Shown: positions 1-5,312 of the stretch, one piece after another
How positions within the stretch are numbered: position 1 is the stretch's first letter
Layout of the letters: every line of letters starts with the position of its first letter
From: Acetomicrobium sp. UBA3949
Lineage (GTDB): Bacteria > Synergistota > Synergistia > Synergistales > Acetomicrobiaceae
Assembly: GCA_002385485.1 (NCBI GenBank)
Contig: DGDP01000019.1
Span: 1 to 5,312 of the forward strand
Direction: 5' to 3'
Length of the DNA: 5,312 bases
Program-made: the position numbers and the translations under genes
The notes under the pieces: model-generated
Databases searched by the model: none
Told to the model about the DNA's origin: nothing
Seen by the model: only the letters and a program-made list of their open reading frames with translations

Positions 1-16
1 TGTGTATAAGAGACAG
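1..16 (+). other. Tn5 mosaic-end (Nextera) adapter remnant
   Basis: The first 16 bases, TGTGTATAAGAGACAG, are identical to the last 16 bases of the 19-bp Tn5 mosaic end AGATGTGTATAAGAGACAG, which the Nextera library method adds to every fragment. A 16-base exact match at base 1 is very unlikely by chance. I read it as untrimmed adapter, so native sequence begins at about base 17 and the window's left edge is a contig end. It is not evidence of a resident Tn5. Confidence 0.95.
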
Positions 17-92
17 GTATTATATTCTATTAATTATTTTAGATCGGATCAAATTTCTTTTCGTGTACTAAGAAAAAGAATATTATAAAAAT

Positions 93-104
93 AAAGACGT
101 CTTT
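93..104. repeat. 12-bp perfect palindrome, possible operator
   Basis: AAAGACGTCTTT is its own reverse complement. It sits 7 to 12 bases downstream of the TATTAT at 81-86 and about 130 bases before the nupC start, a position where a repressor of nucleoside uptake could bind. No known operator was recognised, and short palindromes are not rare in AT-rich leaders, so a regulatory role is speculative. Confidence 0.25.
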
Positions 105-217
105 TAAAAATGATAAACAAATGAAAGATTACAAAGTAAAACGTCGAAAGTCTAATGTATATTTCATTAAAATTTCAAAGAAAGTTTATATTCACAATTC
201 TCAGCCCATGAAGAATA

Positions 218-223
218 AGGAGG
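218..223 (+). promoter_or_regulatory. Ribosome binding site of nupC
   Basis: AGGAGG lies eight bases before the ATG at 232. This consensus Shine-Dalgarno sequence decides the nupC start in favour of 232 over the in-frame ATGs at 121 and 208, neither of which has such a site. Confidence 0.85.
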
Positions 224-231
224 AAAGAAAA

Positions 232-1419
232 ATGCAGATAATTTTAGGATTGTTAGCAATATTAATCGTCTTTACCCTTTCCTATCTTATGTCAAATGAT
301 AAAAAAAATATTAATTATAAAGGTATTATAATTATGTTGGCTTTACAGCTTGTTATTACATGGTTTATGTTTTCCACACAGATTGGGGCAATGATTATTA
401 ATGGAGTATCCTCTGTATTTAATAAATTATTAGAGTTTGGATCAGCTGGAATTCAATTTGTATTAGGAGGTTTCGTATTACAAGAAGGAGGCGTGTTCTT
501 CTTTAATGTATTATTGCTAATTGTTTTTTTTGCCACTATATTGTCCGTATTAACCTATTTAAAAATTTTACCAACCATGATTCAATGGGTAGGTGGATTG
601 GTTTCTAAAGTAACCGGATTACCTAAAATAGAATCCTTTAATGGGGTAAATAGTATCTTTTTTGGTCAATCAGAAGCACTATTAGCAATTAAGTCACAAT
701 TTCATCACTTAAATGAAAATCGACTTTATACAGTAAGTGCCTCTGCTATGAGTTCTGTATCTGCTACTATTGTTGGTTCTTATATTCAGATTTTGCCAGA
801 AAAATATATTTTAATTGCATTACCCTTAAATATGTTCAGTTCTTTAATTATTTCTTCATTTATTGCTCCAGTAAAAGTATCCAAAGAAGAGGATGAAATA
901 GATATCACAGATGTTTGTAATGGTAAAAGCCTTTTCGATGCAATGGGTAATGGAGCATTAGATGGAGGAAAGGTAGCATTAATTGTTGCAGCAAACTTAA
1001 TTGCCTTCATTGCATCTTTGGAATTAGTAAATTGGGTTATTCAATCGGTTTTTGCTGGAGTGACTTTACAACAAATTTTAGGTTATGTTTTTGCACCCAT
1101 TGGATACCTTATGGGAATTCCAGCTGGTGAATTGATAAAAGCAGGATCTATTATGGGGACTAAAATTGTGACCAATGAATTTGTTGCCATGTTAGAATTT
1201 CAGCCATTATTAGAAGGGATTTCAGAAAAAACCATTGGAATTGTAACTGTATTTTTAACCAGTTTTGCAAATTTTTCTTCTATTGGGATTATTGCGGGAA
1301 CTGTAAAAGGAATTGATACAGAAAAAGCAAGTGTCGTTTCTAAATTTGGAATGAAACTTTTAGGGGGTTCTATCTTAACATCTATTTTATCAGCAACCAT
1401 TGTAGGATTATTCATTTAA
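232..1419 (+). CDS. nupC: NupC-family concentrative nucleoside transporter
   Basis: This is a 395-residue inner-membrane protein, close to the usual ~400 residues of NupC, which imports nucleosides by cation symport. From the start at 232 the order is: N-terminal hydrophobic segment (about 1-20), second segment (31-48), the gate region (about 85-185), and the C-terminal transport domain to the end. Family signatures visible are GQSEA (145-149), TNEFVAM (314-320) and SFANFSSIGIIAG (344-356). By recalled comparison with the Vibrio CNT structure, Q146, S147, E148, E316, N347 and S350 fall at nucleoside-binding positions. All are present and no lesion is seen, so it should be functional. The start rests on AGGAGG at 218-223. 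A deoD remnant begins four bases after the stop, so the two were probably a nucleoside uptake and salvage operon. The exact substrates cannot be read from the sequence. Confidence 0.93.
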   Translation: MQIILGLLAILIVFTLSYLMSNDKKNINYKGIIIMLALQLVITWFMFSTQIGAMIINGVSSVFNKLLEFGSAGIQFVLGGFVLQEGGVFFFNVLLLIVFFATILSVLTYLKILPTMIQWVGGLVSKVTGLPKIESFNGVNSIFFGQSEALLAIKSQFHHLNENRLYTVSASAMSSVSATIVGSYIQILPEKYILIALPLNMFSSLIISSFIAPVKVSKEEDEIDITDVCNGKSLFDAMGNGALDGGKVALIVAANLIAFIASLELVNWVIQSVFAGVTLQQILGYVFAPIGYLMGIPAGELIKAGSIMGTKIVTNEFVAMLEFQPLLEGISEKTIGIVTVFLTSFANFSSIGIIAGTVKGIDTEKASVVSKFGMKLLGGSILTSILSATIVGLFI

Positions 1420-1423
1420 ATAT

Positions 1424-1600
1424 ATGGGAATTTATTCCTATGAATTGTTTAAATTTTATGATGTGGATAACATTATTCGTATTGAAAGTGCAAGTTCCCT
1501 ACAAGAAGATTTGAAAATAAGAGACATTGCCTTTGGGATGGGGGCATGCACCAACTCTAGTTTTGCTAGACAATTTGAATTACCTGGAGATTTTGCTCCC
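1424..1600 (+). pseudogene. deoD: deoD purine-nucleoside phosphorylase, 5' remnant, lacking N-terminus and interrupted by IS
   Basis: The 59 codons from 1424 match the middle of DeoD, which cleaves purine nucleosides with phosphate in the cytosol. IYSYELFKFYDVDNIIRI, then KIRDIAFGMGACTNSSFA and QFELPGDFAP, align with E. coli DeoD from about residue 70. The first ~70 residues, including the His and Gly-Asp-Pro segments that bind nucleoside and phosphate, are absent; the homology starts four bases after the nupC stop, so a deletion removed the spacer and the deoD start. The ATG at 1424 has no ribosome binding site. In the binding loop the family's R-[VI]-G-S-x-G reads R-I-E-S-A-S: both glycines are replaced (Glu and Ser), each explicable by one G-to-A change. 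The frame then enters the inserted element and stops at 1610-1612. The gene resumes at 4046. Confidence 0.88.
1594..1600 (+). repeat. Target-site duplication, left copy (TGCTCCC)
   Basis: TGCTCCC is found here and again at 4039-4045, flanking the element. Removing the element plus one copy rejoins deoD in frame as GDFAP-ITSFELL. Seven bases lies within the 4-8 bp duplications usual for the IS21 family. The sixth-to-seventh base boundary (TGCTCCC or GCTCCC) is slightly ambiguous. Confidence 0.85.
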
Positions 1601-1611
1601 TATAAACGCTA

Positions 1612-1627
1612 ATATAAAACTGAGCCA
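1612..1627 (+). repeat. Left terminal inverted repeat (core)
   Basis: ATATAAAACTGAGCCA is the exact reverse complement of 4012-4027. The outer 11 bases on the two sides match at only four positions. It is the outermost of the two transposase-binding-like repeats at the left end. Confidence 0.85.
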
Positions 1628-1639
1628 AAAACGGCAGTA

Positions 1640-1662
1640 GTGCTCACGTAAAAGTGAGCCAC
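1640..1662 (-). repeat. Left-end internal repeat (second transposase-site-like copy)
   Basis: This stretch reads GTGCTCAC, GTAAAA, then GTGAGCCAC. It closely resembles the reverse complement of the right-end copy at 3990-4010 and shares the TGAGCC core with the left terminal repeat. IS21-family ends usually carry several such repeats that bind IstA. Confidence 0.75.
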
Positions 1663-1705
1663 CCCAACCGAATTCCTCCTATCATGCAATTAGGACAGAC
1701 GCATG

Positions 1706-1715
1706 AAGGAGGAGG
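1706..1715 (+). promoter_or_regulatory. Ribosome binding site of istA
   Basis: AAGGAGGAGG ends seven bases before the ATG at 1723. It supports 1723 as the istA start over the in-frame ATG at 1654, which lies inside the left-end repeat and has no such site. Confidence 0.75.
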
Positions 1716-1722
1716 AAAAAGG

Positions 1723-3191
1723 ATGGTGGTTGGGGTGGACCAGTACAAGCGTATCAGAAAAATGGCGGCAGAAGAGGGACTCTCCCAAAGGGAGGTCGCG
1801 AGGCGGCTTGACATATCCAGAAACACCGTCTCCAGGTACTGCAAGGGCGAACACATGCCCTGCGAGGCTAAAGATAGGGGGCGTAAGCCTTCGGTAGTCA
1901 CCGGTGAAGTGGAAGATTTCATCCGGTCCTGCCTCGATCGGGACAAGGACCCGGAAGTACTAAAGAAGTAGCGCCACACGGCGAGGCGCATATACGAACG
2001 GCTCGTGGAGGAAAAGGGCTTCACCGGGGGCGAGTCCACCGTCAGAAGGTGGGTGAACCTCTTGCGCGACGAATCTGGCGAGGCATACATGCCGCTGCAC
2101 TTTGCGCTGGGTGAAGCCGCCCAGGTGGACTGGGGAGAGGCTACATTCTATCTGCGCGGAGAAAGGACCAGGGCGAACCTGCTCTGCTTCAGGCTGTGCG
2201 GAAGTCGGCACATAGATGTCCGAGCATACCCCCGGAAGGACCTTGAAAGTTTTCTCGAAGGGCACATCGGGTTCTTCGAGCGTATAGGAGGCGTCCCTCG
2301 CACCATGATATACGACAACCTCCGCACAGCGGTGCTCAAAGACTGGGGCAAGCGTGCCGTCTACCAAAAGGGGTTCGAGCGGTTCTCGGCCCATTACGCC
2401 TTCACGCTAAGGTTTTCGCAACATCGGCAAGGGAAACGAGAAGGGTCTGGTCGAGGGGTTGGTGGGATACGCCCGCCGGGCCGTCTTCGTCCCCATGCCG
2501 TGGGTGGACTGCTGGGAGGAACTCAACGCATCCTTGGCCGAGCGGTGCGACAGGTACAAAAAGCGCCATATCCGCGGCATGAACCTGAGCGTCGCCGAGC
2601 TCTTCGAAGCCGAGCGGAAGCTGCTTCTTCCCCTTCCCGCAGTGCCCTACGAGGCGGCCCTGGTGAAGACTCTCAAGGTGGACCATTTCAGCACCATAGG
2701 CATAGACGGGAACCGGTACTCCGTCCCCGTAGAACACGCTGGGCGCCACGTGACGGCAAAGCTGTCCGCCTTCCGTCTCGAGGCCTTCTACCGGGGCAAG
2801 AAGATAGCCAGCCATGACAGGTGCTTCGACAAGAAGCGTACCATCTACGAGCTGGGACACTACATCCCGCTTCAAGAAGCCTCGCTCCGTCAACAACGCC
2901 GCAGCTGTGGCAGAACTCGAGGTCCCGCCACAGCTGCGTGAGTTGGCCGCGAGGTCGGAAGATCCCGACCGGGTCATGGTCCACATCCTCAAGCTCTGTA
3001 CGGAGCACGGCATACATCGCGTCGCCGAGGCTGCAAGACGCGGGCCGGCGCTTTCACTCGACGCCCTTCGCCTGGCGTTGTGGGAAAAAGACGGGAACAG
3101 GGTGGAAGAAAAACTGTCTACACCGGACGTCAGAGTCGAAACCGTGGACCTGGGTTCCTACGACCAGCTCCTGGAGAAGGCGGAATCATGA
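1723..3191 (+). pseudogene. istA: IstA transposase of IS21 family, amber codon and two frameshifts
   Basis: The conceptual product (~489 codons) is the DDE transposase that cuts and joins the element's DNA. From the 1723 start: a helix-turn-helix near residues 20-40 (LSQREVARRLDISRNTVSRY), then the integrase-type core with D136 in QVDWG (2128-2130), D198 in IYDN (2314-2316), and the presumed glutamate in NEKGLVE (2435-2454). Three lesions break it. Codon 83 is TAG (1969-1971) in a stretch reading LKK-stop-RHTARRIYERL, where the family has Gln, so CAG to TAG is the likely change. One extra base near 2413-2417 shifts the frame between the second D and the E. Another shift near 2870-2874 precedes KKPRSVNNAAA. 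The last frame ends at TGA 3189-3191, overlapping istB. Sequencing error could explain the indels, less easily the stop. No intact transposase is expected. Confidence 0.9.
3173..3180 (+). promoter_or_regulatory. Ribosome binding site of istB, inside istA end
   Basis: GGAGAAGG ends seven bases before the istB ATG at 3188. With the ATGA start-stop overlap it suggests that istB was translated by coupling to istA. Premature termination in istA may therefore reduce istB translation. Confidence 0.65.
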
Positions 3192-3955
3192 AACCCGACG
3201 TGGCAGCACGCATATCGATCCTCGCGAAGCGGCTGCGCACCCCTTCGTTTCGCGAATGCGGCCCGCTCCTGCGGGAGGCCCGGGAACAGGGCCTGGATTA
3301 CGAGGCCTTCCTGCTTCTGCTCCTCGAGCAGGAGGTTCGGCAACGGGACGACAAGGCACGGCAGAAGCGGCTGCGGGCGGCACGGTTCCCCCTGGCAAAA
3401 AGCCTCGACGAATTCGACATGTCCCGGCTGGCGAACGTCTCAGAAGCCTCAATCTGGGACCTGGCTTCTGGGGACTTCGTGGACCGCAGGCAGAACGTTA
3501 TCCTCGTGGGGAACCCCGGTACCGGAAAGACTCATCTGGCCATTGGTTTGGGAAGGAGGCTCTGCGAGAAGGGATTCTCGGTCCGTTTCACACAGGCTGC
3601 GTCACTGGCGACGGAACTTTCCGAAGCCGCAGAGGACAAGGTGCTGGGACGGCTTCTCAAGACACTTGAAAGAGTCGATCTCCTGATTCTGGACGAGCTC
3701 TCCTACGTGTCCTTTACGAAAAGCCAGTCGGAACTCTCCTTCCACGCCTTGTCGGCAAGGAACGAGAAAGGGAGCGTGATGATAACGACGAATCTCGAGT
3801 TTTCCAAATGGACGGAGCTTTTCCCCGATCTCATGCTGGCGGCGGCTATGATCGACAGGATCACACACCGCTCACATATCCTCGACATGAACGGGGCTTC
3901 CTATCGCTTGGCTGAGACGAAAAGACAACAGTCGAAGGGAGGTGGCTCAGTTTAA
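3188..3955 (+). CDS. istB: IstB AAA+ ATPase helper of IS21 transposition
   Basis: This is a full-length IstB of 255 residues (family about 250). IstB binds DNA and ATP, assembles on target DNA and stimulates IstA. The N-terminal ~100 residues form the helical region typical of the family. The ATPase core has Walker A GNPGTGKT (108-115), Walker B LLILDE (165-170), a sensor-1-like ITTN (199-202) and the C-terminal IDRITHRSHILDMNGASYR (222-240). No lesion is seen. The start at 3188 overlaps the istA stop as ATGA and has its own ribosome binding site; a longer frame from 3080 lies within istA and is not needed. The stop at 3953-3955 falls within the first right-end repeat. Without IstA the protein cannot mobilise the element, though it could act with a related IstA. 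Some IstB proteins are annotated as DnaC-like, but this context makes IstB clear. Confidence 0.94.
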   Translation: MKPDVAARISILAKRLRTPSFRECGPLLREAREQGLDYEAFLLLLLEQEVRQRDDKARQKRLRAARFPLAKSLDEFDMSRLANVSEASIWDLASGDFVDRRQNVILVGNPGTGKTHLAIGLGRRLCEKGFSVRFTQAASLATELSEAAEDKVLGRLLKTLERVDLLILDELSYVSFTKSQSELSFHALSARNEKGSVMITTNLEFSKWTELFPDLMLAAAMIDRITHRSHILDMNGASYRLAETKRQQSKGGGSV

Positions 3956-4030
3956 ATGAGCGCATGGCTCAGTTTTACATGAGCACGGGTGGCTCACTTT
4001 TGATGAGCACGTGGCTCAGTTTTATATGGA
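3943..4030 (+). repeat. Right-end array of four direct repeats (IstA-binding-like sites)
   Basis: Four copies of TGGCTCA[G/C]TTT followed by a few bases and ATGAGC (ATGGAC in the outermost copy) begin at 3943, 3965, 3990 and 4012, so their spacing is 22, 25 and 22 bases. The last contains the terminal inverted repeat. The first overlaps the istB stop codon. The left end has only two inverted copies, so the ends are asymmetric. Repeated transposase sites at the ends are an established IS21-family trait. The role here is inferred. Confidence 0.85.
4012..4027 (-). repeat. Right terminal inverted repeat (core)
   Basis: TGGCTCAGTTTTATAT is the exact reverse complement of 1612-1627. Eleven bases (4028-4038) separate it from the right target duplication, the same distance as on the left. 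Confidence 0.85.
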
Positions 4031-4038
4031 CATTCGCA

Positions 4039-4045
4039 TGCTCCC
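4039..4045 (+). repeat. Target-site duplication, right copy (TGCTCCC)
   Basis: This is the second copy of the 7-bp duplication at 1594-1600. Read in the deoD frame it gives Ala-Pro and continues as ITSFELL. Confidence 0.85.
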
Positions 4046-4360
4046 ATCACTTCCTTTGAACTCCTACAAAAAGCAGTGAAGGTTGCAGAAAATAGAAAGG
4101 TCTATTATAAAGTAGGAAATTTCTTATCTTCGGATACTTTTTATGATGATTCCCAAAGAACCATGGATTGGGCAAAAATGGGTGTTCTTTGTGTAGAGAT
4201 GGAAGCAGCTGCTCTTTATATGAATGCAGCAAGAGCAGGAAAAAATGCCTTAGCTATCTGTACTATTTCTGATTCTATTGTAACAGGAGAACAAACTACT
4301 TCTGAAGAACGACAAAATAGTTTCCATGAAATGATGGAAATTGCATTAGTAATTGCATAA
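4046..4360 (+). pseudogene. deoD: deoD purine-nucleoside phosphorylase, 3' remnant
   Basis: These 104 codons plus stop continue the deoD frame from 1600: ITSFELLQKAVKVAEN, then KVGNFLSSDTFYDD, GVLCVEMEAAALY and ICTISDSIVTGEQTTSEERQNSFHEM. They align with E. coli DeoD from about residue 130 to the end. CVEMEAA holds the ribose- and base-contacting Glu-Met-Glu; the catalytic Asp is in TISDS; the helix Arg is in EERQ. These key residues are intact, so decay is confined to the 5' part. The 5' and 3' remnants total 163 codons against the family's 233-239. No ribosome binding site precedes the GTG at 4076, so expression of this half alone is unlikely. Confidence 0.9.
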
Positions 4361-4363
4361 GAT

Positions 4364-4393
4364 TGAACAAGAAAGAAACGGTTCATATTTTTT
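4364..4393 (+). terminator. Weak putative rho-independent terminator after deoD
   Basis: TGAAC (4364-4368) can pair with GTTCA (4381-4385) across a 12-base loop, followed by TA and six T (4388-4393). The position, just after the deoD stop, fits an operon end. The stem is only five pairs with little GC, so this is tentative. Confidence 0.35.
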
Positions 4394-4520
4394 AAAATGT
4401 CATTTCTTTTTAACATGTTATAAGACCTATACGATTTACAGTAAGAAACAGCTGATTAAGGCTGAAAACTAAATATGGCATTGCCTAATTAATTTAAAAT
4501 AATTCATCAAGAGAAATAGC
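4394..4520. other. AT-rich gap with composition breakpoint
   Basis: I see no gene or RNA here. The stretch is AT-rich like the nupC-deoD side, while the sequence from about 4521 on is markedly richer in GC and belongs to a different gene context. The fragment at 4521 is recognisable as HD-GYP only from about 4515, so the join probably lies within roughly 4490-4520. A stop in that frame is at 4500-4502. Confidence 0.45.
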
Positions 4521-4841
4521 ATGGATGAAAAGGTATACCCCAAGGGCCTAGCTGTATCTTTGATAATTAAAGAAAATATTAAGCATTTCGATCCAAAAGT
4601 TTCGCAGGAACTGGTATCAGCTTTAGGTTTGTATCCGCCGGGGACGATTGTGGAGTTGTCCGACGGCAACATAGCCGTTGTAATTGCCTGCAATGAGGGT
4701 GATTTGTTTCGACCCACAGTTAAGCTGATGGGCTCCTGGGCAGAAGTTACCTCCGCTAATGGAAGCGATGGAAAGGTAATGAACTTGAGAAATACCCCCT
4801 ATTTGTACATAAAAAAAGCCATAGGGAACTTCAGTAAATAA
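4521..4841 (+). pseudogene. C-terminal fragment of an HD-GYP-type phosphodiesterase
   Basis: This is a 106-residue frame with no good ribosome binding site. The first part, with VYPKGL and then HFDPKVSQELVSAL, resembles the end of an HD-GYP domain, which hydrolyses cyclic di-GMP. It is followed by LGLYPPGTIVELSDGNIAVV, the C-terminal extension found in many such proteins. The metal-binding HD and the GYP motif would lie upstream and are missing, so the fragment cannot be an active phosphodiesterase. It starts abruptly at a change in composition, which suggests a truncated gene from another locus or an assembly join. The assignment rests on recalled family patterns rather than a search; a small hypothetical protein is the alternative. 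It converges with the MATE gene, 12 bases apart. Confidence 0.6.
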
Positions 4842-4853
4842 GACAGATCTGTT

Positions 4854-5312
4854 CTAAGTATATTGCTCTCGAACATCCAGGATGGCCGGTTTGAGTTTCT
4901 TCAAAAAATAAAGCGATACGAAGAAGGCAACTACGGAAGATACGGGCTGACACCACCATACTCCGTCTATGCCAAACATTGCGTTCAAAAGCAGTGCTGC
5001 GGGATATCGAACTAAAATATTTCGTATAATCTGAGCATAAAAATTATATTGCGTATAGCCTGCGCCAAGAAAAAGACCGCCAATGATGATAGTCAAGGCT
5101 ATGAGAGGGTAGGCCGTCGTCGACGCCCTTATGGAGGCGACCGAATAGCTTAGAGTCAGTCCTTCGGGCTTGAAGACAGCGAGAAACGTCGAGGGAAATG
5201 CGTACAAAAGGACGCCAACGCTACACATCAATATGAAAGCCCACTTGCATGCAAAGGCAAGCCCCTCTTTGACCCTTTCTATCTCTCCTTTTCCCAAATT
5301 ATAGGCGACGAA
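4854..5312 (-). CDS. MATE-family multidrug/metabolite efflux transporter, C-terminal part
   Basis: The minus-strand frame stays open to the window edge and ends at TAG 4854-4856, giving the last 152 residues of a protein usually about 450 long. At the edge it reads FVAYNLGKGEIERVKEGL, matching the VAQNLGAGK-type segment near the middle of MATE transporters. Hydrophobic segments follow: about 26-44 (WAFILMCSVGVLLYAF), 68-84 (YPLIALTIIIGGLFLGAG), a segment around RNILVRYPAALLLNAMFGIDGVWW, and a final SVVAFFVSLYFL before a basic tail. MATE proteins export drugs or metabolites by Na+ or H+ antiport; the substrate cannot be told. The TTG at 5297 is an internal codon, not a start. No lesion is visible in this portion. 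Confidence 0.82.
   Translation of the reverse strand, partial: FVAYNLGKGEIERVKEGLAFACKWAFILMCSVGVLLYAFPSTFLAVFKPEGLTLSYSVASIRASTTAYPLIALTIIIGGLFLGAGYTQYNFYAQIIRNILVRYPAALLLNAMFGIDGVWWCQPVSSVVAFFVSLYFLKKLKPAILDVREQYT

Larger units (their letters stand above)
17..231 (+). promoter_or_regulatory. AT-rich leader upstream of nupC
   Basis: This stretch is very AT-rich and holds no convincing gene. A frame is open from an ATG at 121 into nupC, but that ATG has no ribosome binding site and would add 37 mostly charged residues that NupC proteins lack. A TATTAT at 81-86 could be a -10 box, but I see no good -35 partner, so a promoter here is only a guess. The 12-bp palindrome AAAGACGTCTTT lies at 93-104. 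Confidence 0.35.
1601..4038 (+). mobile_element. IS21-family insertion sequence, complete but with broken istA
   Basis: This is a 2438-bp element, within the usual IS21-family size, carrying istA and istB in the family's order with a 4-base ATGA overlap. It has a perfect 16-bp inverted repeat (1612-1627 and 4012-4027). On each side exactly 11 further bases, less well matched, separate that repeat from the 7-bp target duplication, and this symmetry supports the boundaries. TGAGCC-type repeats recur inside both ends. It lies inside deoD, in the same orientation. The element is GC-rich (about 58% in a sampled line) against about 28% in the host gene, pointing to arrival from an unrelated higher-GC host. 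With istA disrupted it is probably not autonomous. I do not recognise a named IS. Confidence 0.92.

Noticed and set aside
121..231. N-terminal extension of nupC from the ATG at 121
   Set aside because: No ribosome binding site; it would place a charged 37-residue stretch before the first membrane segment, unlike the family. The ATG at 232 has AGGAGG at the right distance.
1969..1971. Amber codon read as pyrrolysine or by suppression
   Set aside because: The position corresponds to an ordinary Gln in relatives and is one C-to-T step from CAG; the gene carries two other lesions, so a plain nonsense mutation is enough.
2405..2430. Programmed ribosomal frameshift in istA
   Set aside because: TTTTCGC is not a recognised slippery heptamer. 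A second shift and an in-frame amber also exist in the same gene, and IS21-family IstA is normally one unbroken frame, so simple mutation or sequencing error is more likely.
2005..2817. Separate gene starting at GTG 2005
   Set aside because: It is the same frame as istA after the amber codon; beyond about 2417 it leaves the conserved istA frame and becomes low-complexity Arg/Gly/Pro-rich sequence.
2402..3017. Long minus-strand frames opposite istA (also 1644-2090, 1960-2394, 3186-3452)
   Set aside because: They are shadows of the GC-rich istA/istB coding strand, lack ribosome binding sites and resemble no family; istA and istB explain the region.
3943..4030. CRISPR-like short repeat array
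   Set aside because: Only four imperfect copies with almost no spacer, inside the right end of an IS21-family element and containing its terminal inverted repeat; no cas genes are present.
4844..4853. Bidirectional terminator between the convergent HD-GYP fragment and MATE gene
   Set aside because: Only 12 bases separate the two stops and no convincing hairpin with a T-run is visible.

Overview
The window joins three kinds of DNA with different base composition. The left part (17-1600, resuming at 4039-4360) is strongly AT-rich; a sampled 60-base line inside the transporter gene is about 28% GC. It looks like a low-GC anaerobe of the Firmicutes or Fusobacteria type, but the sequence does not fix the taxon. 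The middle (1601-4038) is GC-rich (a sampled line is about 58% GC) and is a complete IS21-family insertion sequence. The right part (4521-5312) is intermediate (sampled lines 45-50% GC). The first 16 bases are not biological: they match the end of the Tn5 mosaic-end adapter used in Nextera libraries, so the window starts at a raw contig end.

Layout: adapter remnant (1-16); AT-rich leader (17-231); intact nupC-type nucleoside transporter (232-1419); a deoD purine-nucleoside phosphorylase remnant, starting four bases after the nupC stop and lacking its first ~70 codons (1424-1600); the IS21-family element (1601-4038) with istA broken by an amber codon and two frameshifts, intact istB, and arrays of TGAGCC-type repeats at both ends; the deoD 3' half (4046-4360); a possible terminator and an AT-rich gap (4364-4520); a C-terminal fragment of an HD-GYP-type protein (4521-4841); and, convergent with it, the C-terminal part of a MATE-family transporter running off the window on the minus strand (4854-5312).

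How the parts relate: nupC and deoD form a nucleoside uptake and salvage pair. The insertion into deoD can be resolved to the base. Removing 1601-4038 and one copy of the 7-bp target duplication TGCTCCC restores an uninterrupted deoD frame across the join. deoD also has an N-terminal deletion and two substituted glycines in its phosphate/ribose-binding loop, so it would be non-functional without the insertion. The element can probably not move by itself, because istA is disrupted while istB is intact.

I see no novel biological system. The main points are the precisely reconstructable insertion, the layered gene decay, the foreign composition of the element, and a composition breakpoint near 4500 that may be natural or an assembly join.
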